A DNA stretch of 64,000 nt from Sulfodiicoccus acidiphilus (GTDB lineage: Archaea; Thermoproteota; Thermoprotei_A; Sulfolobales; Sulfolobaceae): NCBI RefSeq assembly GCF_003967175.1, contig NZ_AP018553.1, positions 1,426,001 to 1,490,000 of the forward strand, in the 5' to 3' direction. This document shows, piece by piece, positions 1-7,516 of this stretch (the first letter of the stretch is position 1; each line of letters starts with the position of its first letter). The position numbers and the translations under genes are program-made. The notes under the pieces were generated by a model that saw only the letters and a program-made list of their open reading frames with translations, was not told the DNA's origin and made no database searches.

Positions 1-185
1 CTCCCTCGCCAATCCTATCACAACTTCAATGGGGCTGAGGAGAGTCTCTAAAAGGGGTTTTCCTCGACGCGCGTTCAGACCAACTTTCCCTCCCTAGATG
101 ACGAGTCCTTCGTCGCTTTTCCCTTCCGTCGGGGCGGGTGCAACTCACCGCTATGCGACCTACAGTACGTCAATCTGAACAACCG

Positions 186-194
186 AATTTATAA
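186..194 (+). promoter_or_regulatory. TATA box of the HIT gene
   Basis: An AATTTATAA sequence centred near 190 matches an archaeal TATA box. It would place the transcription start at about 215-219, close to the proposed GTG start of the HIT gene, so the mRNA would be essentially leaderless. The rest of positions 1-185 shows nothing recognisable. Confidence 0.45.
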
Positions 195-218
195 CCAGGG
201 CCTTGTTTGAAATCCTTC

Positions 219-635
219 GTGTGTCTCTTCTGCGACATAGTGAGGGGAGAGGCCAAGTCGTTCGTGGTTTACAGGGACTCAGATTACACGGCCTTCTTGG
301 ACAGGTACCCCATATCACCTGGGCACACCTTGGTTGTGCCTAACAGACACTTCCAGGACTACGTGTCGACAGATGAGGACGTGTTGATGGGCATCCAGCC
401 GGTCATAAGGAGGGTAGCGAGGGGAGTGATGAAAGGCCTGGGGGCCGACGGAGTCAGGATAGGCACTAACGTTGGAAGGAGTGCAGGACAGGTCATATTC
501 CACCTCCACTTCCACGTCATACCGACGTGGTCAAAGGGGATACCCCCGAGGTTCAATTCCTTCGTTCCTAGGAAGGAGATGTCTGACGAGGAGTTCGAGA
601 TCGTCAGATCCGCGATAGCGGAGGCTTTGATGTGA
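219..635 (+). CDS. HIT family nucleotide-binding protein
   Basis: Small histidine-triad protein of the Hint/Fhit superfamily, which hydrolyses or transfers nucleotidyl groups from substrates such as AMP-lysine or dinucleoside polyphosphates. The triad HLHFHVIP lies about 95 residues in and is followed by the usual Trp. An N-terminal C-x2-C pair (CLFC) is typical of the family. I chose GTG at 219 because HIT proteins usually begin just before CxxC and the TATA box puts the transcription start there; TTG at 207 is an in-frame alternative adding four residues. The stop overlaps the next gene's GTG, so the two are probably cotranscribed. The substrate cannot be told from sequence. Confidence 0.9.
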   Translation: MCLFCDIVRGEAKSFVVYRDSDYTAFLDRYPISPGHTLVVPNRHFQDYVSTDEDVLMGIQPVIRRVARGVMKGLGADGVRIGTNVGRSAGQVIFHLHFHVIPTWSKGIPPRFNSFVPRKEMSDEEFEIVRSAIAEALM

Positions 636-1480
636 TCTATACTTGGCTGTTCCTAGGGCTATACGTTTCCTCCATGTTCGTTGGAAGAGCTCTGAAGCTA
701 GACGGCTCCAGGCTCATGACTCCCGTGGTTTTAGTTCTCGTATTCACGGTGAGCGCTTGGGCTTCGACGGAGGTGGTGGTGAGGGAACTGGAGGGGCTCC
801 TTTTCCGCTCACTGGCCTTCACAGCGATGTTGGTTCTCCTCACGCTGGGTATTGGCGCTCTATTGAGGGGTGGGAGGGGAAACCTCGGTGAGGTGAAGTC
901 CTCCTTCCCCTTCCAGTATCCAGCGGCCCTAGTTGCGGGTTGGGTCTTCGGGATCCTGTTTAGGACCCCCCTCTACTCCTCAGTAGTGACCTGTGAGCTC
1001 TACGTTCTCGCCGTTGTGGTAGGTATTTCTATGTGGAGGGGACTGTCGTTGAGGACAGTGCGAGCAGGAGGGGCCAGGGCCCTCCTGTCCACTGCGGTGG
1101 CGCTCTTAGGTTCGGCAGTTGGAGCAGGTCTCTTCTCGTTCCTCACGGGGCTGAGATTTAACGTGGCGTTGGGGATAGCGCTGGGGATGGGGTGGTACAG
1201 CTTCACGGGTCCGGCGATCGCCGCCTACGTCTCGCCTTACTACGGGGTCGTGGCGTTCCTTGTAAATTTCCTCAGGGAACAGGTGACCTACGTCTTGGTG
1301 CCGGCCCTGAGGAGGGACGAGGTGGGGCTCCTCGCCCTCGGAGGCGCCACCACAATGGACGATACGTTACCCGTCTTCGTCTCCACCTTCGGCCCGGAGG
1401 CAGGAGTGAGCGCCGCCGTCAATGGCGTGATCCTCACTCTCATCGTTCCCATCCTCGTTACCACGGTAGTTTCGATCTGA
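632..1480 (+). CDS. LysO-family (DUF340) membrane exporter
   Basis: Membrane protein of 282 residues with about eight hydrophobic segments. It resembles the LysO/YbjE lysine-exporter family, which effluxes lysine or toxic analogues such as thialysine. The best family mark is TTMDDTLPVF in the C-terminal third, matching the conserved acidic TMD motif. It starts with GTG inside the last codons of the HIT gene, so translation is probably coupled. The family assignment is fairly safe; lysine as substrate is only by homology. Confidence 0.8.
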   Translation: MIYTWLFLGLYVSSMFVGRALKLDGSRLMTPVVLVLVFTVSAWASTEVVVRELEGLLFRSLAFTAMLVLLTLGIGALLRGGRGNLGEVKSSFPFQYPAALVAGWVFGILFRTPLYSSVVTCELYVLAVVVGISMWRGLSLRTVRAGGARALLSTAVALLGSAVGAGLFSFLTGLRFNVALGIALGMGWYSFTGPAIAAYVSPYYGVVAFLVNFLREQVTYVLVPALRRDEVGLLALGGATTMDDTLPVFVSTFGPEAGVSAAVNGVILTLIVPILVTTVVSI

Positions 1481-1503
1481 CGACCTGAGCGATCTTGCAA
1501 GAG

Positions 1504-1513
1504 TTATATATAT
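1504..1513 (+). promoter_or_regulatory. TATA box of the R2-like gene
   Basis: TTATATATAT sits about 25 nt upstream of the ATG at 1535, the expected spacing for a leaderless archaeal transcript. It shows that the interrupted R2-like gene still has a promoter. Confidence 0.5.
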
Positions 1514-1534
1514 GTCGCAAATTTCATGTATATT

Positions 1535-2539
1535 ATGACTATTGATTACAATTCGGAGCCCTCCTTTCCGGAACTCAACGTTTACCCCCTCAGGTGGAAG
1601 TTCGACAACCAGGCTGGGTGGAAGCTTTACAGGAGGGCCAAGAGGGAACAGTGAGACGAGGACGAGATAGATTGGGGGAGGCTGAGAGAAGTGATCTCGG
1701 GTCTAGAGAGGCGAGAGAGGTTGGCTGTAGCCTATTGGTGGGCCATGCTCTCCAACTTCGACAACGCCACTCCGGTGTTCGCTCACGCCGTGGTCAAGGC
1801 TAGCGAGAGACACCTCCACAACGCGATCTCTGCCCTACTGACGACAATTACTTACGACGAAAATAGGCACAACCTAGTGTGCGGCAGATCTATCGACTCT
1901 GTGTTCCCTGGCTTTCCCTACGTCAAACCTAGGGACGAGTTGGAGGAGCGGGCCAGGCTCAACGTTCTCTGGACCTGATACGACGGCTCGAGGTATTGGG
2001 AGGCATACTTGAAGGCCTACTCCAAGTACGGCATAGACGTCCTGTTCACTTCGTTCATGATGGGCGAGGCCGCGGCCACCACTGTGTTCACGGGAGCCGC
2101 CAAGAACGCGAAAGTGGATCAGTTCAGGGAGGCATTCAAGAACACGGCGGTCGACGAGACGAGACACTATGCCTTCACTCATCTAGTGCTCACGGACGCC
2201 GCTGCTAGGATTTCCGACGAAGAGAAGAGGATGGTGACGAAGCAGATAAGGGCGGGATTCGTCTTCCTCTCCCTCATCACTTACAAGAAGCCCTCGGAGT
2301 TCTGGAAGCTGCCGCCTTGGTTCCAGGAGGTGCACGAACAGATGGAGGAATTGGCCAGAGAGGCGGGGCTAGGGATACCGACGTTGGAGGAAAAGGAGAA
2401 GGCGTGGAGAGACGCAGTGATTAAGGTAGGAGTGGCGCTCAAGAGGTACGGAGTCAGGATGCCCGCCATACCAGAACTCGGCGTGACGGGAGAGGAAGTG
2501 GAAGAGTCAGGCGAGGAAGACGTAGTACCCGTGTTCTGA
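1535..2539 (+). pseudogene. R2-like diiron protein with two in-frame TGA codons
   Basis: Ferritin-superfamily protein related to ribonucleotide reductase R2 and R2-like ligand-binding oxidases. One frame runs from ATG 1535 to 2539 (334 codons, a normal length for the family) but is interrupted by TGA at 1652-1654 and 1976-1978. Both stops fall where Trp reads naturally (REQ-stop-DEDE and LWT-stop-YDG). The metal ligands appear intact: an Asp in SNFDN, ExxH in DENRH, Glu in GEAAATT and a second ExxH in DETRH. There is no frameshift anywhere. Either the gene took two TGG-to-TGA changes, or there are base-calling errors, or the TGAs are read through. R2 versus R2lox cannot be settled by eye. Confidence 0.7.
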
Positions 2540-2917
2540 GCTCAGGCGAGCGACCGCTCCTCAAGCCGGTGGTTTCCCGGTCGAGAATCTCTCGCACCTC
2601 GAGTCCGTGCCTAAGAGATCGTGTTATTCCAGAGCGAAGGAGCGACCTCGGCTAGGTGAGGCACGAGAAGTACATTCTTGGACTAGGAAAAATTAAACAA
2701 CTAGACTTTTCCTTGAAAACGTCTATTCGTGAACTCACCCCACCCTGACCGACGGGGTGAGTTCGCTTCGCGACACTTCCTCGCTTAGGCCAACTCTATT
2801 TCTTCCATGACCGTGTTAGGAAACGCTCTTCCCCGCAACACAACCTTGAGGTAAACTTATTTACCATTAACCAGTGCACTTCGAACATGACCGGTGGACT
2901 AGAAATCAGTTAAGGTT
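2540..2917. other. Intergenic region with an element right-end remnant
   Basis: I see no gene here. At 2737-2771 the minus strand carries a hairpin of the form GAACTCACCCC...GGGGTGAGTTC, closely resembling the right-end hairpin of the IS605-like elements elsewhere in the window, so it is probably a decayed element end. A TATA-like AAACTTATTTAC near 2852-2863 could drive cimA. Confidence 0.4.
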
Positions 2918-4441
2918 TTGGACACTACCCTGCGAGACGGCTCGCAGGGAGTGAACGTCTCCTTTTCCTTGAAAGATAAGTTGAAGGTGGCTCAACTCCT
3001 AGATCAGCTGGGAGTAGACTACATAGAAGGCGGATGGCCAGCCTCGAATCCAAAGGACTTCGAGTTCTTCAAGGAAGTTAAGGGACTGGGACTCTCGTCC
3101 AAGGTGGCAGCCTTCGGTAGCACGAGGAGGAAAGGTGTCAAACCCAGCGCCGATCAGAGCCTCAACGGGATTCTAGACGCTGACACCGAGGTGGGTGTGA
3201 TCTTCGGCAAGTCCTGGAGACTCCACGTGAGGGAAGTGCTTAACGTCACGGACCAAGAGAACTTGGAAATGATATACGACAGCGTCAGGTACTTGAAAGA
3301 CCACGGACTGGAGGTGATTTTCGACGCCGAACACTTCTACCAAGGTTACCTCGACGATCCCTCGTACGCCATCGCCGTGCTTAACACGGCTAGGGAGGCG
3401 GGAGCTGATACGTTGGTCCTCGCCGACACCAACGGGGGCACACCCCCACACGTGATCTTCAAAGTGACCACGGAAGTGAGGGAGAAAGTCGAAGGAGAAC
3501 TCGGAACTCACATGCACAACGATGCCGGCTGCGCAGTCGCCAACACGCTTCTGGGAGTGGCCGCTGGAGCCAGGCACGTCCAGGGCACCATTAACGGGAT
3601 CGGTGAGAGGACTGGGAACGCCGACCTGGTTCAAGTTATACCCACTCTAGCGTTGAAAATGGGTTTCAAAGTCCTCAAGGATGGTTCTCTTCCTAAGTTG
3701 AGAGAGGTCTCGGCAGAGCTCTACGACATACTGGGCCAGCAGCCTAACCCCTTTCAGCCCTACGTAGGGGATAACGCGTTCTCCCACAAGGCCGGCGTTC
3801 ACGCAGACGCAGTCATGAAGAATCCCAAGGCGTACGAACACGTGGACCCCTCTTTAGTTGGAAACTCTCGGAAGGTGGTAATCTCTGAGCTGAGCGGTTC
3901 CTCGAACCTGTTGGCTTACGCCGATGCGTTGGGACTCACCAAGAACAAGAAGGACGAGAGACTCAGGGCAGCTCTCGAGAGGGTCAAGTCCATGGAGAAG
4001 GAGGGGTACAGTTTCGATCAGGCAGCAGCCTCGGCCATATTGATCATGATGAGGGAGTTCGGTACTTACGTTCCGTCCTTCGAGGTTGACTATTGGAAGG
4101 TCATGTCTGACGGTGTCCTATCGCTCGCTGTGGTCAAAGTTAACGGAAAGCCGGCGGTGGCAGAGGGTAACGGTCCAGTTAACGCTGTGGACAAAGCTCT
4201 AAGGGAGGCCCTCAGAGACGCCGGACTATCTGTCGAAGATGTGAAGTTGGTGGACTACAAGGTGCACTTACCTGGTAGAGCAAGAAACACTGAGAGCGTT
4301 GTTCGAGTGGTGGCCCAATTCACCGACGGAATTAGAGTGTGGGGCACAACCGGAGTGTCGACCAACGTGGTGGAAGCCTCAGTTAGGGCCCTCATTGACG
4401 GGTTCGACTACTACCTGCAGATGGAAAGACGTAAGAGGTGA
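2918..4441 (+). CDS. cimA: (R)-citramalate synthase
   Basis: Condenses acetyl-CoA and pyruvate to citramalate, the first step of the threonine-independent isoleucine pathway. The protein (507 residues) starts with the DTTLRDG metal/substrate motif of the DRE-TIM family and carries HMHNDAG, GTINGIGERTG and, in the linker, FSHKAGVHADA. The C-terminal 120 residues look like the LeuA allosteric dimer domain that binds Leu or Ile. The opening YIEGGWPASNPKD favours the bacterial-type CimA subfamily over isopropylmalate or homocitrate synthase. The start is awkward: the conserved KVLDTTLRDG frame is preceded by GTT and closed by a stop at 2900-2902, leaving TTG at 2918, only a residue or two before the motif. 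Confidence 0.85.
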   Translation: MDTTLRDGSQGVNVSFSLKDKLKVAQLLDQLGVDYIEGGWPASNPKDFEFFKEVKGLGLSSKVAAFGSTRRKGVKPSADQSLNGILDADTEVGVIFGKSWRLHVREVLNVTDQENLEMIYDSVRYLKDHGLEVIFDAEHFYQGYLDDPSYAIAVLNTAREAGADTLVLADTNGGTPPHVIFKVTTEVREKVEGELGTHMHNDAGCAVANTLLGVAAGARHVQGTINGIGERTGNADLVQVIPTLALKMGFKVLKDGSLPKLREVSAELYDILGQQPNPFQPYVGDNAFSHKAGVHADAVMKNPKAYEHVDPSLVGNSRKVVISELSGSSNLLAYADALGLTKNKKDERLRAALERVKSMEKEGYSFDQAAASAILIMMREFGTYVPSFEVDYWKVMSDGVLSLAVVKVNGKPAVAEGNGPVNAVDKALREALRDAGLSVEDVKLVDYKVHLPGRARNTESVVRVVAQFTDGIRVWGTTGVSTNVVEASVRALIDGFDYYLQMERRKR

Positions 4442-4576
4442 AACGAGTGTCTCAGCAGCGTCTTCCCTAGAAATTCCGTTAAGCAGAGGTCCCTAGATAT
4501 CTTAGTTTCATTGGATTGTAAGGCCTTCCAGAATACACATTTAAGCCGTCCCATTCCCTTGCACAGTCATGAGTGG

Positions 4577-5467
4577 ATGGGACCCAGGGGAGCCAGAAAG
4601 GGCGGTAAGGCCTACGTCATACTCCGGTTCCTTAGAATAGAACAAGTCTTCTTCAGTTTACCAATGGCCTACATGGGGGCCTTCCTAGCTATCAGGGGTA
4701 TACCGTCTATAAGAGTCCTCCTCCTCATTCTATCGGCTCTATTCTTCTTGAGGATGGCAGGGATCACCATGGACAACTTAGCCGATAGAGAGATAGACGC
4801 GGCAAACCCTCGGACTAGGACCAGGCCCTTAGTCACGGGCGCAATAACAGTGAGGGAGGCCTGGGTCATGATCTTGGTTGGGATGATTGGCTTCTTCCTT
4901 TCGGCCTACTTGGTCAATGAATGGACCCTCATCTTCTCTCCCGTGGTGGGGGCTGTGGTATTAAGTTACCCGTACATGAAGAGGTTCACTTCCTTCGCTA
5001 ACTACCACCTGGCCGCAATACAGGGACTGGCAGTGTTCAGCGGAGCCGTGGCTAGCGACGGTCTTAAGTTCCACACACTTACCCAAGTTGTCTCAAACGT
5101 CCCGTGGCTCTTCGTAGTTTCAACGATACTGTGGGCTGTGGGTTTCGATCTCTACAATCACATTCCTGATGCGCAATTCGATAGGGAGATGGGGTTGCAC
5201 AGTTTCGCGGTCCTCCTAGGTGGAAGAGCCCTGACTTTCGCTGGGTTGAATCAGCTTTCCTCTGTTCTCCTAGCCGTGGGAGGAGACTTGGTCTACTCCC
5301 TAGGGCCGATATCCTACGCAGCAACTGTGCTTCATGGACTTGTGATGTTGGCCGCGTACTACTTTGCTTCGCGAAAGGGAGACTTCGGCAGGGCCTTCTA
5401 TTACAACATCTACTCCTCCGTAATCCTCGGGCTCGGGATAATACTTAACGTAGCCCTCCTCTCTTAA
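4577..5467 (+). CDS. UbiA family prenyltransferase
   Basis: Integral membrane prenyltransferase with about nine helices, attaching a polyprenyl chain to an aromatic or isoprenoid-lipid acceptor. Both Asp-rich motifs that bind Mg-diphosphate are present: DNLADREID in the N-terminal half and DAQFDREMG in the second half. In Sulfolobales such proteins are candidates for quinone or archaeal-lipid synthesis; the acceptor is unknown. ATG at 4577 was chosen because a TATA-like ATTTAAG around 4538 puts the transcription start at about 4566-4572. The frame is open upstream to 4511. The next gene starts 5 nt after the stop, suggesting an operon. Confidence 0.85.
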   Translation: MGPRGARKGGKAYVILRFLRIEQVFFSLPMAYMGAFLAIRGIPSIRVLLLILSALFFLRMAGITMDNLADREIDAANPRTRTRPLVTGAITVREAWVMILVGMIGFFLSAYLVNEWTLIFSPVVGAVVLSYPYMKRFTSFANYHLAAIQGLAVFSGAVASDGLKFHTLTQVVSNVPWLFVVSTILWAVGFDLYNHIPDAQFDREMGLHSFAVLLGGRALTFAGLNQLSSVLLAVGGDLVYSLGPISYAATVLHGLVMLAAYYFASRKGDFGRAFYYNIYSSVILGLGIILNVALLS

Positions 5468-5472
5468 TTTTT

Positions 5473-6363
5473 ATGAGTACCTCGGTGGTGCAGATCGTGA
5501 ACCTGAACACCCACATATTGTTCGCTGTATCCCTCGGAATGGTACTCACCCACCACGTAGAGCTGGCCGTTTTGATTGGCATAGGGGCTGCACTGCCAGA
5601 TCTAGATAGGGAGTACGTCTTCACCACGAGGAAGCTCTTCTCCAAGTTTCAACTCCACAGGGCTCTCCTCCACAACGTTTTCTTCGTCGCAGGACTCTAC
5701 TTGATAAATCCGTGGTTGGCCCTTGGGGCCGCCTGCCACATAGGATTAGACCTCCTCACCTCCCCTACTGACAGGGGAGTGGAACCTTTCTTTCCCCTGA
5801 CTAGACTGGTCACAGGAGTTTACCTCACCTTAGAGGGGGAAGTAGTGAATCGGAGGGGGTTAAGTTGGTATTTGGAGGATCCAGTGACCTTAGTCCAGGA
5901 GACAGCGGATCCCGGGCTCAGGGAGTCGGGAGTGGTTCCTTGGTTGAGGGTTTACGGCCCCTTCAGGAATAGTAGGCTGATGGATTGGGGTGTCTTCTAC
6001 TCTTCGTTGGTGTTCGTGGCCTTGTACACTCAAGTGCGACTCGACTACGGATTCCTAGGGTGGCTCCTGAGGTTCTTGGGCAACGCCTTCCTCGGACACC
6101 CCCTCATCGTGGGGGGACTCGTGCTCTTTTACCTCACAGGGGAAGTTTGGAGGAGGAAGCTGCAGTTCTCAGGTTCTCATCGTAGGGAAGTATTGGCTTC
6201 GATCCTAGTCTCCGTCGCTTCACTTTCGATCGGAATAGTGAGCGTTAGGATGGGCGGGGTAGTGGACTGGTCGTTGGTGGGCATGGTTTCGCTCGCTCTC
6301 CTCATAGGAATGTCGATCGCTTACGTTCACGTGAGGCTACGCAACGGTAGAGTTGTACTTTGA
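5473..6363 (+). CDS. YdjM/DUF457-like membrane metal-dependent hydrolase
   Basis: Membrane protein of 296 residues resembling the YdjM/DUF457 family of predicted membrane-bound metal-dependent hydrolases. Conserved polar residues lie within helices: an early NTHILFA, LPDLD (residues about 41-45), HRALLHN and HIGLDLLTSPTDRG. The C-terminal half holds several further hydrophobic segments. It lies 5 nt downstream of the UbiA gene, so the two may act on the same lipid pathway, but that is inference. The biochemical function of the family is not established. Confidence 0.7.
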   Translation: MSTSVVQIVNLNTHILFAVSLGMVLTHHVELAVLIGIGAALPDLDREYVFTTRKLFSKFQLHRALLHNVFFVAGLYLINPWLALGAACHIGLDLLTSPTDRGVEPFFPLTRLVTGVYLTLEGEVVNRRGLSWYLEDPVTLVQETADPGLRESGVVPWLRVYGPFRNSRLMDWGVFYSSLVFVALYTQVRLDYGFLGWLLRFLGNAFLGHPLIVGGLVLFYLTGEVWRRKLQFSGSHRREVLASILVSVASLSIGIVSVRMGGVVDWSLVGMVSLALLIGMSIAYVHVRLRNGRVVL

Positions 6364-6507
6364 TGGGAGAATAACAATTTTACCTTCCGCGGAGGGTTTA
6401 CCCTAGATTGAGGTCGCGTCCACTACTGGAACTAGGTTCCTCCCGCAGATTGAAATTCCTTTACGAAGTCAACCGGAGCGTGAGGAGGCGTCGATTATCG
6501 CTCCACA

Positions 6508-6517
6508 ATATTTAAAA
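6508..6517 (+). promoter_or_regulatory. TATA box of the FtsZ-like operon
   Basis: ATATTTAAAA lies about 30 nt before the first ATG of the five-gene cluster. It is the only clear promoter-like sequence for the cluster, because all later genes overlap their upstream neighbour. No SD-like sequence is needed at this spacing (leaderless start). The ~170 bp upstream of it shows nothing else. Confidence 0.5.
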
Positions 6518-6541
6518 AGACTCTGCAAGGGTGGGACATTG

Positions 6542-7516
6542 ATGATGTCTTCTAACGCTAGGAGCTTTGCAGTGTTTCTATTTCTTGTGGCGATTTCGTT
6601 GTGCTTCTCGCCTTTAGTTCCGGCAATTGTGGGGCAGTCTTCCTCTAACTGGGTAAAGCTAGTGTCTGTTTACGACGAGACAACCGGACAACGAGTTTCC
6701 AACGCGAGTCAACTCCTGGCTGGTGACACGTACAACGTCACGTTCGACGTCAACGTACCTTTCAGCGACCCATCAGCTTTCTACGTAGTTTCCATAGACC
6801 CTTCAATGGAGCTATACGGGAGTCAATTCTGGTACGTCCTCTCCCCCTCCTATCCTGGTTTCAACGTGTCCACCTTCGATCCCACACACACAGCGATTCG
6901 CTTCTCTCAGGTCCAGGGCACATTGGAGCTGGCCGCTGTCTTTACGGTACCGAATAACATAACGTACGTAGGGAACGAGCAAGGCGTTGTCATACAGAGG
7001 CCCCTCTACGGTGTGGACGTCATATCCGTACTTGCGGGGACGAGCATCGTCGGGTACTACTCGCCCGTCCTCGTGAGCTCTCAGATACTCCAGTATCAGC
7101 AACTCTACACGCAGGACTCCCTCCTCCTTTCTTCACACAAGGTTAACTCCCTTTACACGCCAGCCTACCAAGCCGTGATGGCTCAGGCCCAGTCGCTCTA
7201 TGGACAGGGTCTCGTCTCGCAGGCCATATCTACGCTCGAGCTCCTAAACTCGAGTAATTTCCCGCCCCCTCCCTCACCTCCCAGCGACGCTCTCCTTTTC
7301 GCCGGTTTCGGGGCGGCCGGGGCCCTAGCTGTAGTCGCGGTCGTAGCATTAGTTTTGTTCTCTAGAACTAGGTCTCGTGTCTCGGCCATGGAGTCCGCCA
7401 TAACCAGCGCGGCCAATCAACTCTCTTCCCTTAAGGCGACCCTCTCTTCTTACGATCAGCGATTGGCGGAAGAGGTCGATAGGTTGACAAAGAAGTTGAG
7501 GGAGGCGAAAGAATGA
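6542..7516 (+). CDS. Secreted-domain, single-pass membrane protein with cytosolic coiled coil (gene 1 of FtsZ-like cluster)
   Basis: I do not recognise a named family. An N-terminal signal-like hydrophobic stretch (about residues 8-30) is followed by a ~220-residue beta-rich, Ser/Thr/Tyr/Asn-rich domain, a Pro-rich hinge, one transmembrane helix near residues 250-275, and a charged tail that reads as a coiled coil. The topology would be: outside domain, one membrane pass, coiled coil in the cytosol. Its stop overlaps the ATG of the tubulin-like gene as ATGA, so translation is coupled. It could be the membrane anchor or receptor for that GTPase, but this is inferred from context only. Confidence 0.7.
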   Translation: MMSSNARSFAVFLFLVAISLCFSPLVPAIVGQSSSNWVKLVSVYDETTGQRVSNASQLLAGDTYNVTFDVNVPFSDPSAFYVVSIDPSMELYGSQFWYVLSPSYPGFNVSTFDPTHTAIRFSQVQGTLELAAVFTVPNNITYVGNEQGVVIQRPLYGVDVISVLAGTSIVGYYSPVLVSSQILQYQQLYTQDSLLLSSHKVNSLYTPAYQAVMAQAQSLYGQGLVSQAISTLELLNSSNFPPPPSPPSDALLFAGFGAAGALAVVAVVALVLFSRTRSRVSAMESAITSAANQLSSLKATLSSYDQRLAEEVDRLTKKLREAKE

